Below are positions 53,327 to 63,213 of a DNA stretch of 64,000 nucleotides, in pieces (within the stretch, counting starts at the first letter, position 1; the number at the start of each line of letters is the position of its first letter). Below the pieces are notes generated by a model that was not told where the DNA came from, made no database searches, and was given only the letters and a program-made list of their open reading frames with translations. Source of the DNA: Pleomorphomonas oryzae DSM 16300 (GTDB taxonomy: Bacteria; Pseudomonadota; Alphaproteobacteria; Rhizobiales; Pleomorphomonadaceae). The DNA lies in assembly GCF_000422965.1 (NCBI RefSeq), contig NZ_AUHB01000006.1, positions 292,879 through 356,878 on the forward strand. The letters are read 5' to 3'. The translations under genes were made by a program, and so were the position numbers.

Positions 53327-54627
53327 GCAGGATGACCCAGACCCGACCGATATTGCTGGCCAATGCGCGCCTCGTCGATCCCTCGCAGGGCATCGACGGC
53401 CCCGGCGCGGTGTTGATGATCGATGGCCGCATCGCCGCCGCTGGCCCGTCGGCCAGCAACAACGGCGCGCCTGAAGGCACCGAGGTCGTCGACTGCCGCG
53501 GCCTCGTTGTGGCACCCGGCCTCATCGACCTCTGCGCCCATGTCGGCGAACCCGGCCATGAGCATCGCGAAACCTTCGCCTCGGCCGGCCGCGCCGCTGC
53601 TGCCGGCGGCATCACCACGCTGGTCGCCATGCCGGACACCGAGCCCTGCATCGATGACCCCGCCCTCGTTGATTTCGTGGCGACCCGTGCCCGAAGAACC
53701 TCCGCCGTGCGCGTCCGCGTCATGGCGGCGCTGACCAAGGGACAGGAAGGCAACGAGCTGACCGAGTTCGGCCTGTTGGGTGAAGCCGGCGCCGTTGGCT
53801 TCACCTCGGGACGCGGCGCCATCGCCAACGCTCAGGTACTGCGCCGGGCGCTGACCTACGCCAAGGATTTCGGTGCCCTGGTCTGTAATCGGCCGGAAGA
53901 CGCGGCGCTGAAGGGCGCCGCCGTCATGAACCTGTCGGAGACCGCGGTGCGGCTGGGCCTGCAAGGCATCCCGGCCGAGGCCGAAACGGTCATGCTGGCG
54001 CGCGACCTCCGTCTCGCCCGTCTTGCCGGTGGTCGTTATCACGCGTCGCTGCTCTCGGCAGCCGAGTCGCCCGAGCTGATGGCTTGGGCCAAGGATCGCG
54101 GCATCGCCGCCACGGCCTCGGTCTCGGCTGCGCACCTCACGCTCAACGAGATGGACATCGGCGCCTACCGCACCTTCTTCAAACTGTCGCCGCCGTTGCG
54201 CGCCGAAGCCGACCGCCATGCCCTCGTGGACGCGGTGAAGACCGGTGCGATCGACGTCATCGTTTCCAACCACGACCCCCAGGATGTCGAAACCAAACGC
54301 CTGCCTTTCGCCGAGGCGGCCGATGGCGCCATCGGCCTTGAAACCTTCCTGTCGGCGGGCCTCAGGCTGGTGCATGACGGCTCGTTGACGCTTCTGAGGC
54401 TGATCGAGGCGATGTCGACCCGGCCGGCCGAAATCGCCGGCCTCGATGCCGGCACACTTAAAAAGGACGCCCCGGCGGACCTCATCCTATTCGACCCCGA
54501 TGAGCCGTGGGTGCTCAACGCCAAGGACATTCTCTCCAAAGCCAAGAACACCCCCTACGACGGTGCCCGTTTCACCGGCCGTGTCCGTTGCACCTATGTC
54601 AGCGGCGCCCTGGTATTCGAGCGCTAG
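53323..54627 (+). CDS. pyrX: Dihydroorotase-like protein lacking zinc ligands (PyrC'/PyrX type)
   Basis: 434-residue amidohydrolase-fold protein translationally coupled to pyrB. It has the type I dihydroorotase layout, but metal-site positions have changed. The HxH pair appears as CAH in [11 protein letters not shown], the region normally holding the next ligand reads CNRPED rather than DHCED, and the late TDHAPH motif reads SNHDPQ. A zinc-dependent dihydroorotase is therefore unlikely. In Pseudomonas and others, such inactive partners are needed for aspartate carbamoyltransferase assembly. A true dihydroorotase should be encoded elsewhere in the genome. Confidence 0.85.
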   Translation: MSRMTQTRPILLANARLVDPSQGIDGPGAVLMIDGRIAAAGPSASNNGAPEGTEVVDCRGLVVAPGLIDLCAHVGEPGHEHRETFASAGRAAAAGGITTLVAMPDTEPCIDDPALVDFVATRARRTSAVRVRVMAALTKGQEGNELTEFGLLGEAGAVGFTSGRGAIANAQVLRRALTYAKDFGALVCNRPEDAALKGAAVMNLSETAVRLGLQGIPAEAETVMLARDLRLARLAGGRYHASLLSAAESPELMAWAKDRGIAATASVSAAHLTLNEMDIGAYRTFFKLSPPLRAEADRHALVDAVKTGAIDVIVSNHDPQDVETKRLPFAEAADGAIGLETFLSAGLRLVHDGSLTLLRLIEAMSTRPAEIAGLDAGTLKKDAPADLILFDPDEPWVLNAKDILSKAKNTPYDGARFTGRVRCTYVSGALVFER

Positions 54628-54693
54628 AAGTCTATTCCGAGTGACATACAACCCGTAATCGGTTACCCCCTACTAGAGATTGCCGAGGGCATC

Positions 54694-55308
54694 ATGTTCG
54701 AGTCCGTCGCTCCCTGGGTCGCTTATGTCGTTGCCGCACTCATCGGCTACGGTCTGGGCTCCATTCCCTTTGGTCTGCTTTTGACACGGGCCGCCGGTCT
54801 CGGTGACGTGCGCGCCATCGGCTCCGGCAACATTGGCGCCACCAACGTTCTCAGAACTGGCAACAAGAAGCTCGCCGCTGCCACGCTGCTGCTCGACCTC
54901 CTCAAGGGAACGGCTGCCGTCTTGGTGGTACGGTTTCTGATGCCGACCGTGCCGGAGGCGAATACTCTCGCCGGCATTGCCGCTTTCCTCGGCCATCTCT
55001 TTCCGATCTGGCTCGGCTTCAAGGGCGGCAAGGGTGTTGCTACCTATATCGGCGTGCTGCTCGGCCTGTTCTGGCCGGCAGTGCTGATTTTTGCCGGCGT
55101 CTGGATCGCGGTTGCCTATTTCAGCCGTTACTCTTCCCTCGCCGCGCTGCTCGCAACCGTGGTGGTGCCGGTTTCCCTATGGGCGCTTGGGAGCGATCTG
55201 CTGGCCGCCGTGTTTGCGTTGCTCAGCGTCATCGTCTGGATCAAGCACCACGCCAATATCCGGCGTCTTCTCGCCGGCACCGAAGGCAAGATCGGACGCA
55301 AAGGATGA
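54694..55308 (+). CDS. plsY: Acyl-phosphate glycerol-3-phosphate acyltransferase
   Basis: 204-residue inner-membrane enzyme that makes lysophosphatidic acid from acyl phosphate and glycerol 3-phosphate. The three cytoplasmic motifs are present: SGNIGATN (about residues 44-51), [18 protein letters not shown] (about 102-119) and KHHANIRRL (about 188-196). Five to six helices. dprA follows after 18 bases on the same strand. pyrB-pyrC-plsY-dprA-topA in this order is common in alphaproteobacteria. Confidence 0.96.
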   Translation: MFESVAPWVAYVVAALIGYGLGSIPFGLLLTRAAGLGDVRAIGSGNIGATNVLRTGNKKLAAATLLLDLLKGTAAVLVVRFLMPTVPEANTLAGIAAFLGHLFPIWLGFKGGKGVATYIGVLLGLFWPAVLIFAGVWIAVAYFSRYSSLAALLATVVVPVSLWALGSDLLAAVFALLSVIVWIKHHANIRRLLAGTEGKIGRKG

Positions 55309-55326
55309 TGCAGCCGGACCATACGC

Positions 55327-56442
55327 ATGGCTGAGCTTTCCCATAGCCAGCGCGTCGCCTGGCTGCGTCTCATTCGCTCGGAAAACGTCGGGCCAGCCAC
55401 GTTTCGCAGCCTGATCAATCATTTCGGCTCCGCCGAGGCAGCCCTTGACGCCTTGCCGGCTCTCGCCCGGCGTGGCGGATCGGCCAAGACCATAGCCATC
55501 CCCTCGGTGGCCGAGGCCGAGAAAGAGATTGAACGGACGCTGGCGCACGGCGCCAGGATCGTCGCCATCTCGGAAGACCTCTATCCCGCCTATTTGCGCG
55601 AGATCGCCGCACCGCCACCGCTCGTCACCCTACGCGGCGGCTCGCGCGATCTGTTCCGCCGGCCGACGGCGGCCATTGTCGGTTCGCGCAACGCATCATT
55701 GGCCGGCCACAAGATGGCCGAACGCATCGGTCGTGGCCTCGGCGCCGCCGGTTTCGTCGTGGTCTCCGGCCTGGCGCGCGGCATCGATGGCGCCGCCCAT
55801 CGGGCCGCTCTCGAGACCGGAACGGTGGCGGTGATCGCCGGCAGCATCGATCACGTCTACCCGGAAGAACACGGCCCACTGATGGAAGAGATCGTCGGCC
55901 GGGGCGGCGCCATTCTCACGGAAATGCCGTTCGGCTGGGTGCCACGCGCCAAGGACTTTCCGCGCCGCAACCGCATCGTCTCCGGCATGAGCCTTGGTGT
56001 TGTGGTGGTGGAAGCCGCCGCCCGGTCCGGCACGCTGCACACCGCCCGCTATGCGCTTGATCAGGGTCGCGAAGTGTTCGCCGTGCCCGGTTCGCCGCTC
56101 GACCCGCGCTCCGAAGGCACCAACAAGCTGATCCGCGACGGCGCAACACTGACGCGCTCCGCCGACGACATCATCGCCGTGCTTCGCCCAATGCTGGAGA
56201 ACGACGCCTTGCCGGTGTTCGAACTCCGCGAAGACAGCGATGGGACAGCGGCCCCCGACGCTATCGGCCTGCAAAGCCGCGCGGCCGTTGTCGAAGCGCT
56301 CGGACCGACACCCGTTTCGGTGGACGATATCATTTCGCACACTGGATTGAGCTCTTCGGTCGTGTCGGTGATCCTGTTGGAGCTGGATCTCGCCGGCCGT
56401 ATCGAACGGCATGGCAGCCAGCTCGTTTCGTTGTTGCAGTGA
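55327..56442 (+). CDS. dprA: DNA-processing protein DprA
   Basis: 371-residue protein that loads RecA on incoming single-stranded DNA during transformation. The Rossmann-like core carries IVGSRNASLAGHKMAERIG, FVVVSGLARGIDGAAH and the IDHVYPEEHGPLMEEI segment. The C-terminal winged-helix domain (about 300-371) is present. An N-terminal helix-hairpin region (about 1-65) precedes the core. Starts 18 bases after plsY. Presence does not establish that the organism is naturally competent. Confidence 0.95.
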   Translation: MAELSHSQRVAWLRLIRSENVGPATFRSLINHFGSAEAALDALPALARRGGSAKTIAIPSVAEAEKEIERTLAHGARIVAISEDLYPAYLREIAAPPPLVTLRGGSRDLFRRPTAAIVGSRNASLAGHKMAERIGRGLGAAGFVVVSGLARGIDGAAHRAALETGTVAVIAGSIDHVYPEEHGPLMEEIVGRGGAILTEMPFGWVPRAKDFPRRNRIVSGMSLGVVVVEAAARSGTLHTARYALDQGREVFAVPGSPLDPRSEGTNKLIRDGATLTRSADDIIAVLRPMLENDALPVFELREDSDGTAAPDAIGLQSRAAVVEALGPTPVSVDDIISHTGLSSSVVSVILLELDLAGRIERHGSQLVSLLQ

Positions 56443-56544
56443 TGGTCTACGCGCTCGCACGCGCAGGGAACGACCCTTGCTTAATCCGGAGGCCGCACTT
56501 AAAGAGGGCGGAGCCTTTTTCCTGAAATTGTCCGGCGCACCTGA

Positions 56545-59220
56545 ATGAACCTCGTGATCGTGGAGTCGCCTGCCAAGGCGAAAACCATCAATAAATACCT
56601 CGGCCGCGATTACACGGTGCTGGCTTCCTATGGCCACATCCGCGATCTGCCGGCCAAGGACGGTTCGGTCCTGCCCGACGACGATTTCGCCATGACGTGG
56701 GAAGTCGACGGCAAATCCGGCAAGCGCATGTCCGACATTGCCGCCGCGTTGAAGGATGCCGACAAGCTCATTCTCGCCACCGACCCCGATCGCGAGGGTG
56801 AGGCGATTTCCTGGCACGTGCTCGAGGTGCTTGGCGCCAAGCGCGGCGCGCTCAAGGGCAAGACCATTCAGCGGGTCGTCTTCAACGCCATCACCAAGCA
56901 GGCCGTGCTCGACGCCATGGCCAAGCCGCGCGATGTCGACCAGCCGCTGGTGGAGGCCTATCTCGCCCGCCGCGCCCTCGACTATCTCGTCGGCTTTACG
57001 CTGTCGCCGGTCCTCTGGCGCAAGCTGCCGGGCGCCCGCTCGGCCGGCCGCGTCCAGTCGGTGGCTCTGCGTCTCGTCTGCGACCGCGAGAACGAGATCG
57101 AGATCTTCAAGCCGCAGGAATACTGGTCGGTCATCGCCAAGCTCGCCAATCCGGCCGGCGACGAATTCGAAGCCCGCCTTTCCGAATGGCAGGGCAAGAA
57201 AATGGGCCGGCTCGACGTTTCCGACGGGATAACCGCCAACGAGATCCGCGCTTTTCTCAACAGCGCTGCCTTTGCGGTCACCGATGCCGAGCAGAAGCCG
57301 CAGAAGCGCCACCCGTTCGCGCCTTTCACCACTTCGACGCTGCAGCAGGAAGCCTCGCGCAAGCTCGGCTTCTCGGCCCAGCGCACCATGCAGGTGGCCC
57401 AGCGCCTTTATGAGGGCGCCGATATCGGTGGGGAAACCGTCGGCCTCATCACCTATATGCGTACCGATGGCGTCCAGATTGCCCCTGAGGCCGTCAATGC
57501 GGCCCGTCGGGTGATCGCCCAGGAATATGGCGAGCGCTACCTGCCGGAGAAGCCACGCTTCTATTCCACCAAGGCCAAGAACGCCCAGGAAGCCCACGAG
57601 GCCATCCGCCCGACCGATCTTGCTCGTCTGCCGAAGGCTGTCGCTCGCTATCTCGAAGCCGATGAGGCCCGCCTCTACGAGCTGGTCTGGAAGCGAACCA
57701 TCGCCAGCCAGATGCAGAGCGCCGACTTCGAGCGCACGACCGTAGACATCACGGCGAAAAGCGGCGGCACGTCGGCCGGCCTCAGGGCCACCGGCTCCGT
57801 GCTGAAGTTCGATGGTTTCCTGGCGCTTTATCAGGAGAGCCGCGACGACGAAGAGGATGAGGACGGCTCACGCCTGCCGCCGCTGTCGGTCGGCGACGCT
57901 CTGTCGCGCAAATCGGTAGCGGCGAGCCAGCATTTCACCGAGCCGCCGCCGCGCTACACCGAAGCGACGCTGGTCAAGAAGATGGAAGAGCTCGGCATCG
58001 GCCGGCCGTCTACCTACGCGGCAACGCTCGCCACGCTGCGCGATCGCGACTATGTGACGATCGACAAGAAGCGGCTCGTTCCCTCCGACAAGGGCCGCAT
58101 CGTCACCGCCTTCCTCGAAAGCTTCTTCACGCGCTACGTCGAGTACGACTTTACCGCCAGCCTCGAGGAAGACCTCGATCGCATCTCGGCCGGAGAGGCG
58201 GAGTGGCGCGAAGTGCTGCGTCGCTTCTGGACCGATTTCAACACCCGCATCGGCGAGGTGAAGGAGCTGCGCGTTGCCGAGGTGATCGATGCTCTGAACG
58301 AGGATCTCGCTGCCCACATCTTCCCCGATCGTGGCGATGGCTCCGACCCGCGCTCGTGCCCCACCTGCGGTACTGGCCGACTGTCGCTGAAGCTTGGCCG
58401 CTTCGGCTCGTTCATCGGCTGCTCCAACTACCCGGAATGTCGCTACACCCGCCAGTTGGGCGGCGACGGCGAGGCTGACGCCGCGCTTGGCGAGAACGGC
58501 GTCAAGCTGCTCGGCACCGATCCGGATAGCGGTCTCGATGTCACCCTGCGTTCCGGTCGCTTCGGGCCTTACGTCCAGTTGGGCGAAGAAGGTAAGCCGA
58601 AGCGCGCCTCGTTGCCCAAGGACTGGACGGTCGAGAACGTCGACCTCGAGCGCGCCTGTCGCCTGTTGTCGCTGCCGCGTACCATCGGCAACCACCCGGA
58701 AACCGGTAAGCCGATCGAGGCCAACATCGGCCGCTACGGCCCCTATGTCAGCCATGACGGCACCTACGCCAACCTTTCGTCGGTCGATGAAGTGTTCGAC
58801 GTCGGCCTTAACCGTGCCGTTGCCGTTCTTGCCGAAAAGAAAGAGCGCGGCGGCCGTACTCGCGCGACGCCAGCCGCTTTGAAAAGCCTCGGCGAGCATC
58901 CGGCATCCGGCGGCGAGATCACCGTGCGCGACGGCCGTTACGGCCCCTACGTCGCCTGGGGTAAGGTCAACGTCACCCTGCCGCGCGGCAAGGATCCACA
59001 GACGGTGACGATCGAGGAAGCCGTTGCACTGATCGCCGACAAGGCCGGCAAGGCGCCGAAGGCCAAGACAGCCAAGGCACCGAAAGCCAGCGCGAAGGCA
59101 GCAGCCGGCGACGACGTCGAGGGCAAGAAGAAGACGGCGACGAAAGCGGCGGCTGGTGCTGCCAAGACCGCGAAAAAGACCGCCGCCAAGCCCAAGGCTT
59201 CAAAGGCAAAATCCGCGTGA
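56545..59220 (+). CDS. topA: DNA topoisomerase I
   Basis: 891-residue type IA topoisomerase that removes negative supercoils. The TOPRIM domain opens with VIVESPAKAKTINKYLG and contains DPDREGEA. The active-site tyrosine is in ITYMRTDGVQ (about residue 303). A four-cysteine zinc finger (CPTCGTG and GCSNYPECRY) lies near 610-640, followed by several C-terminal Trp/Gly-rich repeats such as SGRFGPYVQLG and a lysine/alanine tail of about 60 residues. Start ATG as given; a 102-base gap separates it from dprA and may hold a promoter. Confidence 0.97.
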   Translation: MNLVIVESPAKAKTINKYLGRDYTVLASYGHIRDLPAKDGSVLPDDDFAMTWEVDGKSGKRMSDIAAALKDADKLILATDPDREGEAISWHVLEVLGAKRGALKGKTIQRVVFNAITKQAVLDAMAKPRDVDQPLVEAYLARRALDYLVGFTLSPVLWRKLPGARSAGRVQSVALRLVCDRENEIEIFKPQEYWSVIAKLANPAGDEFEARLSEWQGKKMGRLDVSDGITANEIRAFLNSAAFAVTDAEQKPQKRHPFAPFTTSTLQQEASRKLGFSAQRTMQVAQRLYEGADIGGETVGLITYMRTDGVQIAPEAVNAARRVIAQEYGERYLPEKPRFYSTKAKNAQEAHEAIRPTDLARLPKAVARYLEADEARLYELVWKRTIASQMQSADFERTTVDITAKSGGTSAGLRATGSVLKFDGFLALYQESRDDEEDEDGSRLPPLSVGDALSRKSVAASQHFTEPPPRYTEATLVKKMEELGIGRPSTYAATLATLRDRDYVTIDKKRLVPSDKGRIVTAFLESFFTRYVEYDFTASLEEDLDRISAGEAEWREVLRRFWTDFNTRIGEVKELRVAEVIDALNEDLAAHIFPDRGDGSDPRSCPTCGTGRLSLKLGRFGSFIGCSNYPECRYTRQLGGDGEADAALGENGVKLLGTDPDSGLDVTLRSGRFGPYVQLGEEGKPKRASLPKDWTVENVDLERACRLLSLPRTIGNHPETGKPIEANIGRYGPYVSHDGTYANLSSVDEVFDVGLNRAVAVLAEKKERGGRTRATPAALKSLGEHPASGGEITVRDGRYGPYVAWGKVNVTLPRGKDPQTVTIEEAVALIADKAGKAPKAKTAKAPKASAKAAAGDDVEGKKKTATKAAAGAAKTAKKTAAKPKASKAKSA

Positions 59221-59226
59221 AATCTC

Positions 59227-59256
59227 GGCCGGGGGTGCTCAGACACCCCTTTGGCC
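59227..59256 (+). terminator. Terminator-like hairpin after topA
   Basis: Six-bp inner stem GGGGTG/CACCCC (59232-59237 and 59244-59249) extended by outer GGCC pairing. It begins about six bases after the stop. T-run is short, so strength is uncertain. Confidence 0.5.
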
Positions 59257-59368
59257 GGCCGGCGATAATTTACAGTTTTATCGTTTTTGTTGCCAGAATC
59301 CTTACATTCTACCTATACTGTTGAACGATGACGGCGTTCGCCTTGTTCAATGGCCTAGAAGAACACCA

Positions 59369-60208
59369 ATGTATGTTGAGATCCTGCGGACTCTGCTCAA
59401 CAGGCCCGTTCAATCTGAGCGCGACGTCAAGATTTTCGCCCTCCGCCTTGCCGTAATCTGTTTCATTCTGGCCATGGTGGCGGACTCCGCCATGCAGTTG
59501 CTCGCCTTTCATGGTTGGCTCAATCTGCTTCGCGGCTGGGTGATTACCATTTTCGTTACCGCGCTGGTCGCCTATCCGGTTGGCTTCTACGTCGGAACGA
59601 CGCGCCTAGAGCACTACCGCACCAAGATCAAATTGATCGAGCAAAGCCTTGCCGACAGCCTCACAGGCCTTAGAAATCGCGCCTCGCTGCCCATCGATTT
59701 TGACGCCGCGTCGGAGAGTGATCGCATCCTGATCCTGCTGTCGCTTGACCGGTTCAAGACGGTCAACGACCGCTATGGTCACGTTGTCGGTGACCGGGTG
59801 TTGATCCGTGCTGCCCGGCTGATTGCCGAGGAGCTCGCCAATCTCGGGCATATCTATCGCACCGACGGTACGGAATTCACGGTGCTGGCCAGCCATTGCA
59901 CGGTCGCCGAAGCGAAAACGCAGGTTCTGGCGCTACTCGCGAGGTTCGAAAGCACCAACTTTGGCACGCTGGAAAAGTCGGTCTGCCTGACCGCCTCGGC
60001 GGGGATTGTCGAAGCGCCTGTCGGGAGTACCTTCGCCCAGGCCTTCGCCGCCGCCGATGCGGCTCTCGAAGCTGCGAAGACCAGCGGTCGCAGCCGCGTC
60101 TGTCTTGCCTCAGAGCCGACCACCGTGGGCATAGTCGAGGGCGAAGAGGTTGTCTGGAGCTCGGACACGCCTCCCCTGCCACACCGAGGCAGCGCCGGCC
60201 GATCCTGA
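59369..60208 (+). CDS. Membrane GGDEF-domain protein with degenerate active site
   Basis: 279 residues. Two hydrophobic helices (about 25-45 and 50-72) are followed by a GGDEF domain starting at DSLTGLRNRASL. The signature loop reads RTDGTEF instead of RGGDEF. The first metal-binding aspartate is serine (LLSLDRFKTVND). These changes should abolish c-di-GMP synthesis, so it is more likely a GTP- or c-di-GMP-binding or structural protein. ATG at 59369 chosen since upstream sequence is not conserved. It lies between topA and rnr. Confidence 0.86.
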   Translation: MYVEILRTLLNRPVQSERDVKIFALRLAVICFILAMVADSAMQLLAFHGWLNLLRGWVITIFVTALVAYPVGFYVGTTRLEHYRTKIKLIEQSLADSLTGLRNRASLPIDFDAASESDRILILLSLDRFKTVNDRYGHVVGDRVLIRAARLIAEELANLGHIYRTDGTEFTVLASHCTVAEAKTQVLALLARFESTNFGTLEKSVCLTASAGIVEAPVGSTFAQAFAAADAALEAAKTSGRSRVCLASEPTTVGIVEGEEVVWSSDTPPLPHRGSAGRS

Positions 60209-60320
60209 GTTCTCAAGCCCATCGATAGGCGCCCGTGCCAGCCATCCGATTGCGAGGCTGGCCTTGTATCGCCATCTGTGGTCTATCTCGCAACCTCCTC
60301 AAGCCGCAGGGAAGACCCGC

Positions 60321-62612
60321 TTGGCCCGCAAGCTCCGCCCCACTGACGAACCCGCCACTCCGACCCGCGAGGCGATCCTTCGGTTCGTCTCTGAGCATCC
60401 CGGCAAGGGAACGAAGCGCGACATCGCCCGCGCCTTCGAGGTGCACGGTGAGGGGCGGGTCGTTCTGAAGCGCATTCTGAAAGAGCTTGAAGGTGAAGGC
60501 CTGATCGAACGCCGCCACCGCCGGTTTGCCGAACCCGGCGCACTGCCGGCCGTCATGGCTTGCGACATCGTCAGCCGCGACCGCGATGGCGATCTCTACG
60601 CCGAGCCGGCTGAATGGGATCCCGAACAAGGACCGAGACCGCGCTTCATCGTCGTTGCCGTACGCCGCCGGCGCGGTGAGCACGGCCCGGCCGCCGGCCT
60701 TGGCGATCGCGTACTGGCCCGCGTCGTGGAGCTTCCCGACGGCTACGAAGGCCTCGCTCGCGCCGGCATCCGCGTCATGAAGGTCTTGGAAAAGAAGCCG
60801 GAGGGCGTGCTGGGCATTCTGCGCGTCACCGACGGCGGTGCCCGCCTGCTGCCGATCTCCAAGAAACAATACGAGGAACTGGTCATCGACGCCGCCGATG
60901 TCGGCACGGCGCAAGATGGCGACCTCGTCTCGGTTGACATTATCCGCTCCGGTCGCTTCGGCCTCAGTCGTGCTCGGGTACGCGATACGATCGGCAATCT
61001 CCGCTCGGAAAAAGCCGTGTCGATGATCGCCATCCACGCCAACGACATTCCCTATGTTTTCCCCGAAGCGGTGATCCGCGAGGCGGAGGCGGCAAAGCCG
61101 GCAACCATGGCCGGCCGCGACGACTGGCGTGCCCTCCCCCTTGTCACCATCGATCCGCCGGACGCCAAGGACCACGACGACGCCGTCCATGCCATCGCCG
61201 ACGACGATCCGGCCAATGACGGCGGCCATATCGTGACGGTCGCCATCGCCGACGTGTCCGCCTATGTCCGGCCCGGTTCCGACCTCGACCGCGAAGCGCT
61301 GAAGCGAGGCAACTCTGTCTACTTCCCCGACCGCGTCATTCCCATGCTTCCCGAGCGCATCTCCAACGATCTCTGCTCGCTGAAGGAAGGCGTCGACCGG
61401 CCGGCCATCGCCGTGCGCATGGTCTTCGACGCCGAAGGTCGCAAGAAGAGCCACACCTTCCACCGCATCATGATGCGTTCGGCAGCTAAGCTGTCATATG
61501 TCGAAGCACAGGCAGCCATCGACGGCGTTCCCAACGACCGCACCGGCCCAATCGTCGACAGCATATTGAAGCCGCTCTGGAAGGCCTACGACATTCTGGC
61601 CGCTGCCCGCGACGCGCGCGGCCCGCTCGATCTCAACCTGCCCGAGCGCAAGGTTCTGCTGAAACCCGACGGCACCGTCGACCGCATCGTTACGCCGGAA
61701 CGGCTCACCGCCCATCGCCTGATCGAAGAGTTCATGATCCAGGCCAACGTGGCTGCCGCGGAGACTTTGGAGAAGCGCCGCACGCCGCTCCTCTACCGCG
61801 TTCACGATCAGCCATCGCTCGCCAAGCTTGAGTCGTTGCGCGAGTTCCTGGCGACGCTTGACATGAAAATCGCCAAGCAGGGCAACCTGCAGCCCGAGTT
61901 GTTCAACCGCATCCTCGAACGGGTGGAGGGCACGCCGCAGGCCTATCTCGTCAACGAGGTGGTCCTGCGCTCGCAGAGCCAAGCCGAATATTCGCCGGTC
62001 AATCTCGGCCACTTCGGCCTCAATCTCCGCAAATATGCCCACTTCACCTCGCCGATCCGCCGCTATGCCGACCTCGTCGTTCATCGCGGGCTGATCACCG
62101 CACTTGGTCTCGGCGAAGGCGGCCTGCCGGACGGCGTGGAAGAAACCCTGCCGCGCGTCGCCGAGGATATCTCGGCCGCCGAGCGGCGCGCCATGCAGGC
62201 CGAGCGCGAGACCATCGATCGGCTGATTGCCGGCTGGCTGTCCGATCGGGTCGGCGCAGTTTTCCGCGGCCGCATTTCCGGCGTCACCAAGGCGGGTCTG
62301 TTCATCCGTCTCGACGAAACCGGCGCCGACGGTTTCATTCCCATATCGACGCTGGGCGCCGACTATTTCGCTTTCGACGAGGCACGTCATGCGCTGATCG
62401 GATCGAGAAGCGGCGAGACCTACCGGCTGGGCGATACCGTCGAGGTGCGCCTCATCGAGGCGGCGCCGTTTGCCGGCGCCCTGCGCTTCGAGATGATGTC
62501 GGAGGGAGCTGCCGGCCGGCCGCTCGGCCGCGTCGCCGCCATGCGCGCCGCCAAAGCGCGCAAGGACAAGGAACGCAAGGACCGGATGGGCAAGGTGCGG
62601 CGCGGCCGCTAA
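60321..62612 (+). CDS. rnr: Ribonuclease R
   Basis: 763-residue 3'-5' exoribonuclease able to degrade structured RNA. An N-terminal winged-helix domain (about residues 15-75) is followed by cold-shock-like domains, the RNB catalytic domain with DPPDAKDHDDA (about 275-286), whose aspartates bind magnesium, and a C-terminal S1 domain (FRGRISGVTKAGLFIRL). The TTG at 60321 is proposed as start: AGGGAAG lies eight bases upstream and the product begins with LARKLRP, similar to rhizobial RNase R. The frame is open upstream to 60150, but that part is unlike the family. Basic C-terminal tail. Confidence 0.95.
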   Translation: MARKLRPTDEPATPTREAILRFVSEHPGKGTKRDIARAFEVHGEGRVVLKRILKELEGEGLIERRHRRFAEPGALPAVMACDIVSRDRDGDLYAEPAEWDPEQGPRPRFIVVAVRRRRGEHGPAAGLGDRVLARVVELPDGYEGLARAGIRVMKVLEKKPEGVLGILRVTDGGARLLPISKKQYEELVIDAADVGTAQDGDLVSVDIIRSGRFGLSRARVRDTIGNLRSEKAVSMIAIHANDIPYVFPEAVIREAEAAKPATMAGRDDWRALPLVTIDPPDAKDHDDAVHAIADDDPANDGGHIVTVAIADVSAYVRPGSDLDREALKRGNSVYFPDRVIPMLPERISNDLCSLKEGVDRPAIAVRMVFDAEGRKKSHTFHRIMMRSAAKLSYVEAQAAIDGVPNDRTGPIVDSILKPLWKAYDILAAARDARGPLDLNLPERKVLLKPDGTVDRIVTPERLTAHRLIEEFMIQANVAAAETLEKRRTPLLYRVHDQPSLAKLESLREFLATLDMKIAKQGNLQPELFNRILERVEGTPQAYLVNEVVLRSQSQAEYSPVNLGHFGLNLRKYAHFTSPIRRYADLVVHRGLITALGLGEGGLPDGVEETLPRVAEDISAAERRAMQAERETIDRLIAGWLSDRVGAVFRGRISGVTKAGLFIRLDETGADGFIPISTLGADYFAFDEARHALIGSRSGETYRLGDTVEVRLIEAAPFAGALRFEMMSEGAAGRPLGRVAAMRAAKARKDKERKDRMGKVRRGR

Positions 62613-62687
62613 TACCAAGACGCATTGAAAATGCATCTTGATATTCCGTTTGAAGATTTCTCATGGCCCTGACGTAAATGAGAAATC
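62611..62687. repeat. Two adjacent inverted repeats after rnr
   Basis: First repeat: arms 62611-62625 and 62631-62645 (15 bases, two mismatches that become G-U pairs in minus-strand RNA, loop TGAAA). It overlaps the rnr stop codon. Second: perfect 10-base arms GATTTCTCAT/ATGAGAAATC at 62655-62664 and 62678-62687, 13-base loop. Together they resemble a dispersed intergenic palindromic element and could also end the convergent transcript from the right. No further copy is seen in this window. Confidence 0.55.
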
Positions 62688-62761
62688 GGCAATGCTCTCA
62701 ATGAGCGGATGCGTCGGAATCTTCGCGAATCGATATAACTCCGGCAGCCGCGCGCCCTTGA

Positions 62762-63190
62762 CTACACGCCGAGCCGCGGTCCCTCGATGGCCGGGCAACG
62801 ATCCATCACCACCCTGACGCCCTTGGCCTCCGCCCGCTCGAAGCCCGCTTCATTGATGACGCCGAGTTGCAACCAGATGGTCTTCGGCGGCACCGCCAAC
62901 GCCAGCGCCTCATCAATGGTGTCGCCAGCCGCTTCGGAATTGCGGAACACATCGACCATGTCGATCTCTGCCGGCACCTCTGAAAGACTGGCGTAGACCT
63001 TTCGGCCCTGCAGCTCCTGGCCGGCGAGGCCCGGATTGATCGGGTAGACTTCATAGCCGCGCCCAATCAGGAAGCCCATGACGCCATAGACGGCGCGCGA
63101 TGGATTCTGGCTGGCGCCGACCACGGCGATGGTCCGTGTCTCCTCGAGGATGCGGGTGATGTCGTCGTCGGTCTTGCCATCGATGGCCAT
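62762..63190 (-). CDS. CoA-binding domain protein (YccU-like)
   Basis: 142-residue cytoplasmic protein of the CoA_binding_2 family, a stand-alone relative of succinyl-CoA synthetase alpha N-domain. The nucleotide-binding segment TIAVVGASQNPSRAVYGVMGF (cited by its ends) is at about residues 21-41, and CPAIEGPRLG near the C-terminus is family-typical. ATG at 63190 has AAGGAG upstream. Begins 23 bases after the VOC gene stop on the same strand. Cellular role in this family is not settled. Confidence 0.9.
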   Translation of the reverse strand: MAIDGKTDDDITRILEETRTIAVVGASQNPSRAVYGVMGFLIGRGYEVYPINPGLAGQELQGRKVYASLSEVPAEIDMVDVFRNSEAAGDTIDEALALAVPPKTIWLQLGVINEAGFERAEAKGVRVVMDRCPAIEGPRLGV

Positions 63191-63213
63191 CGGTGACACT
63201 CCTTTTTGCAGCT

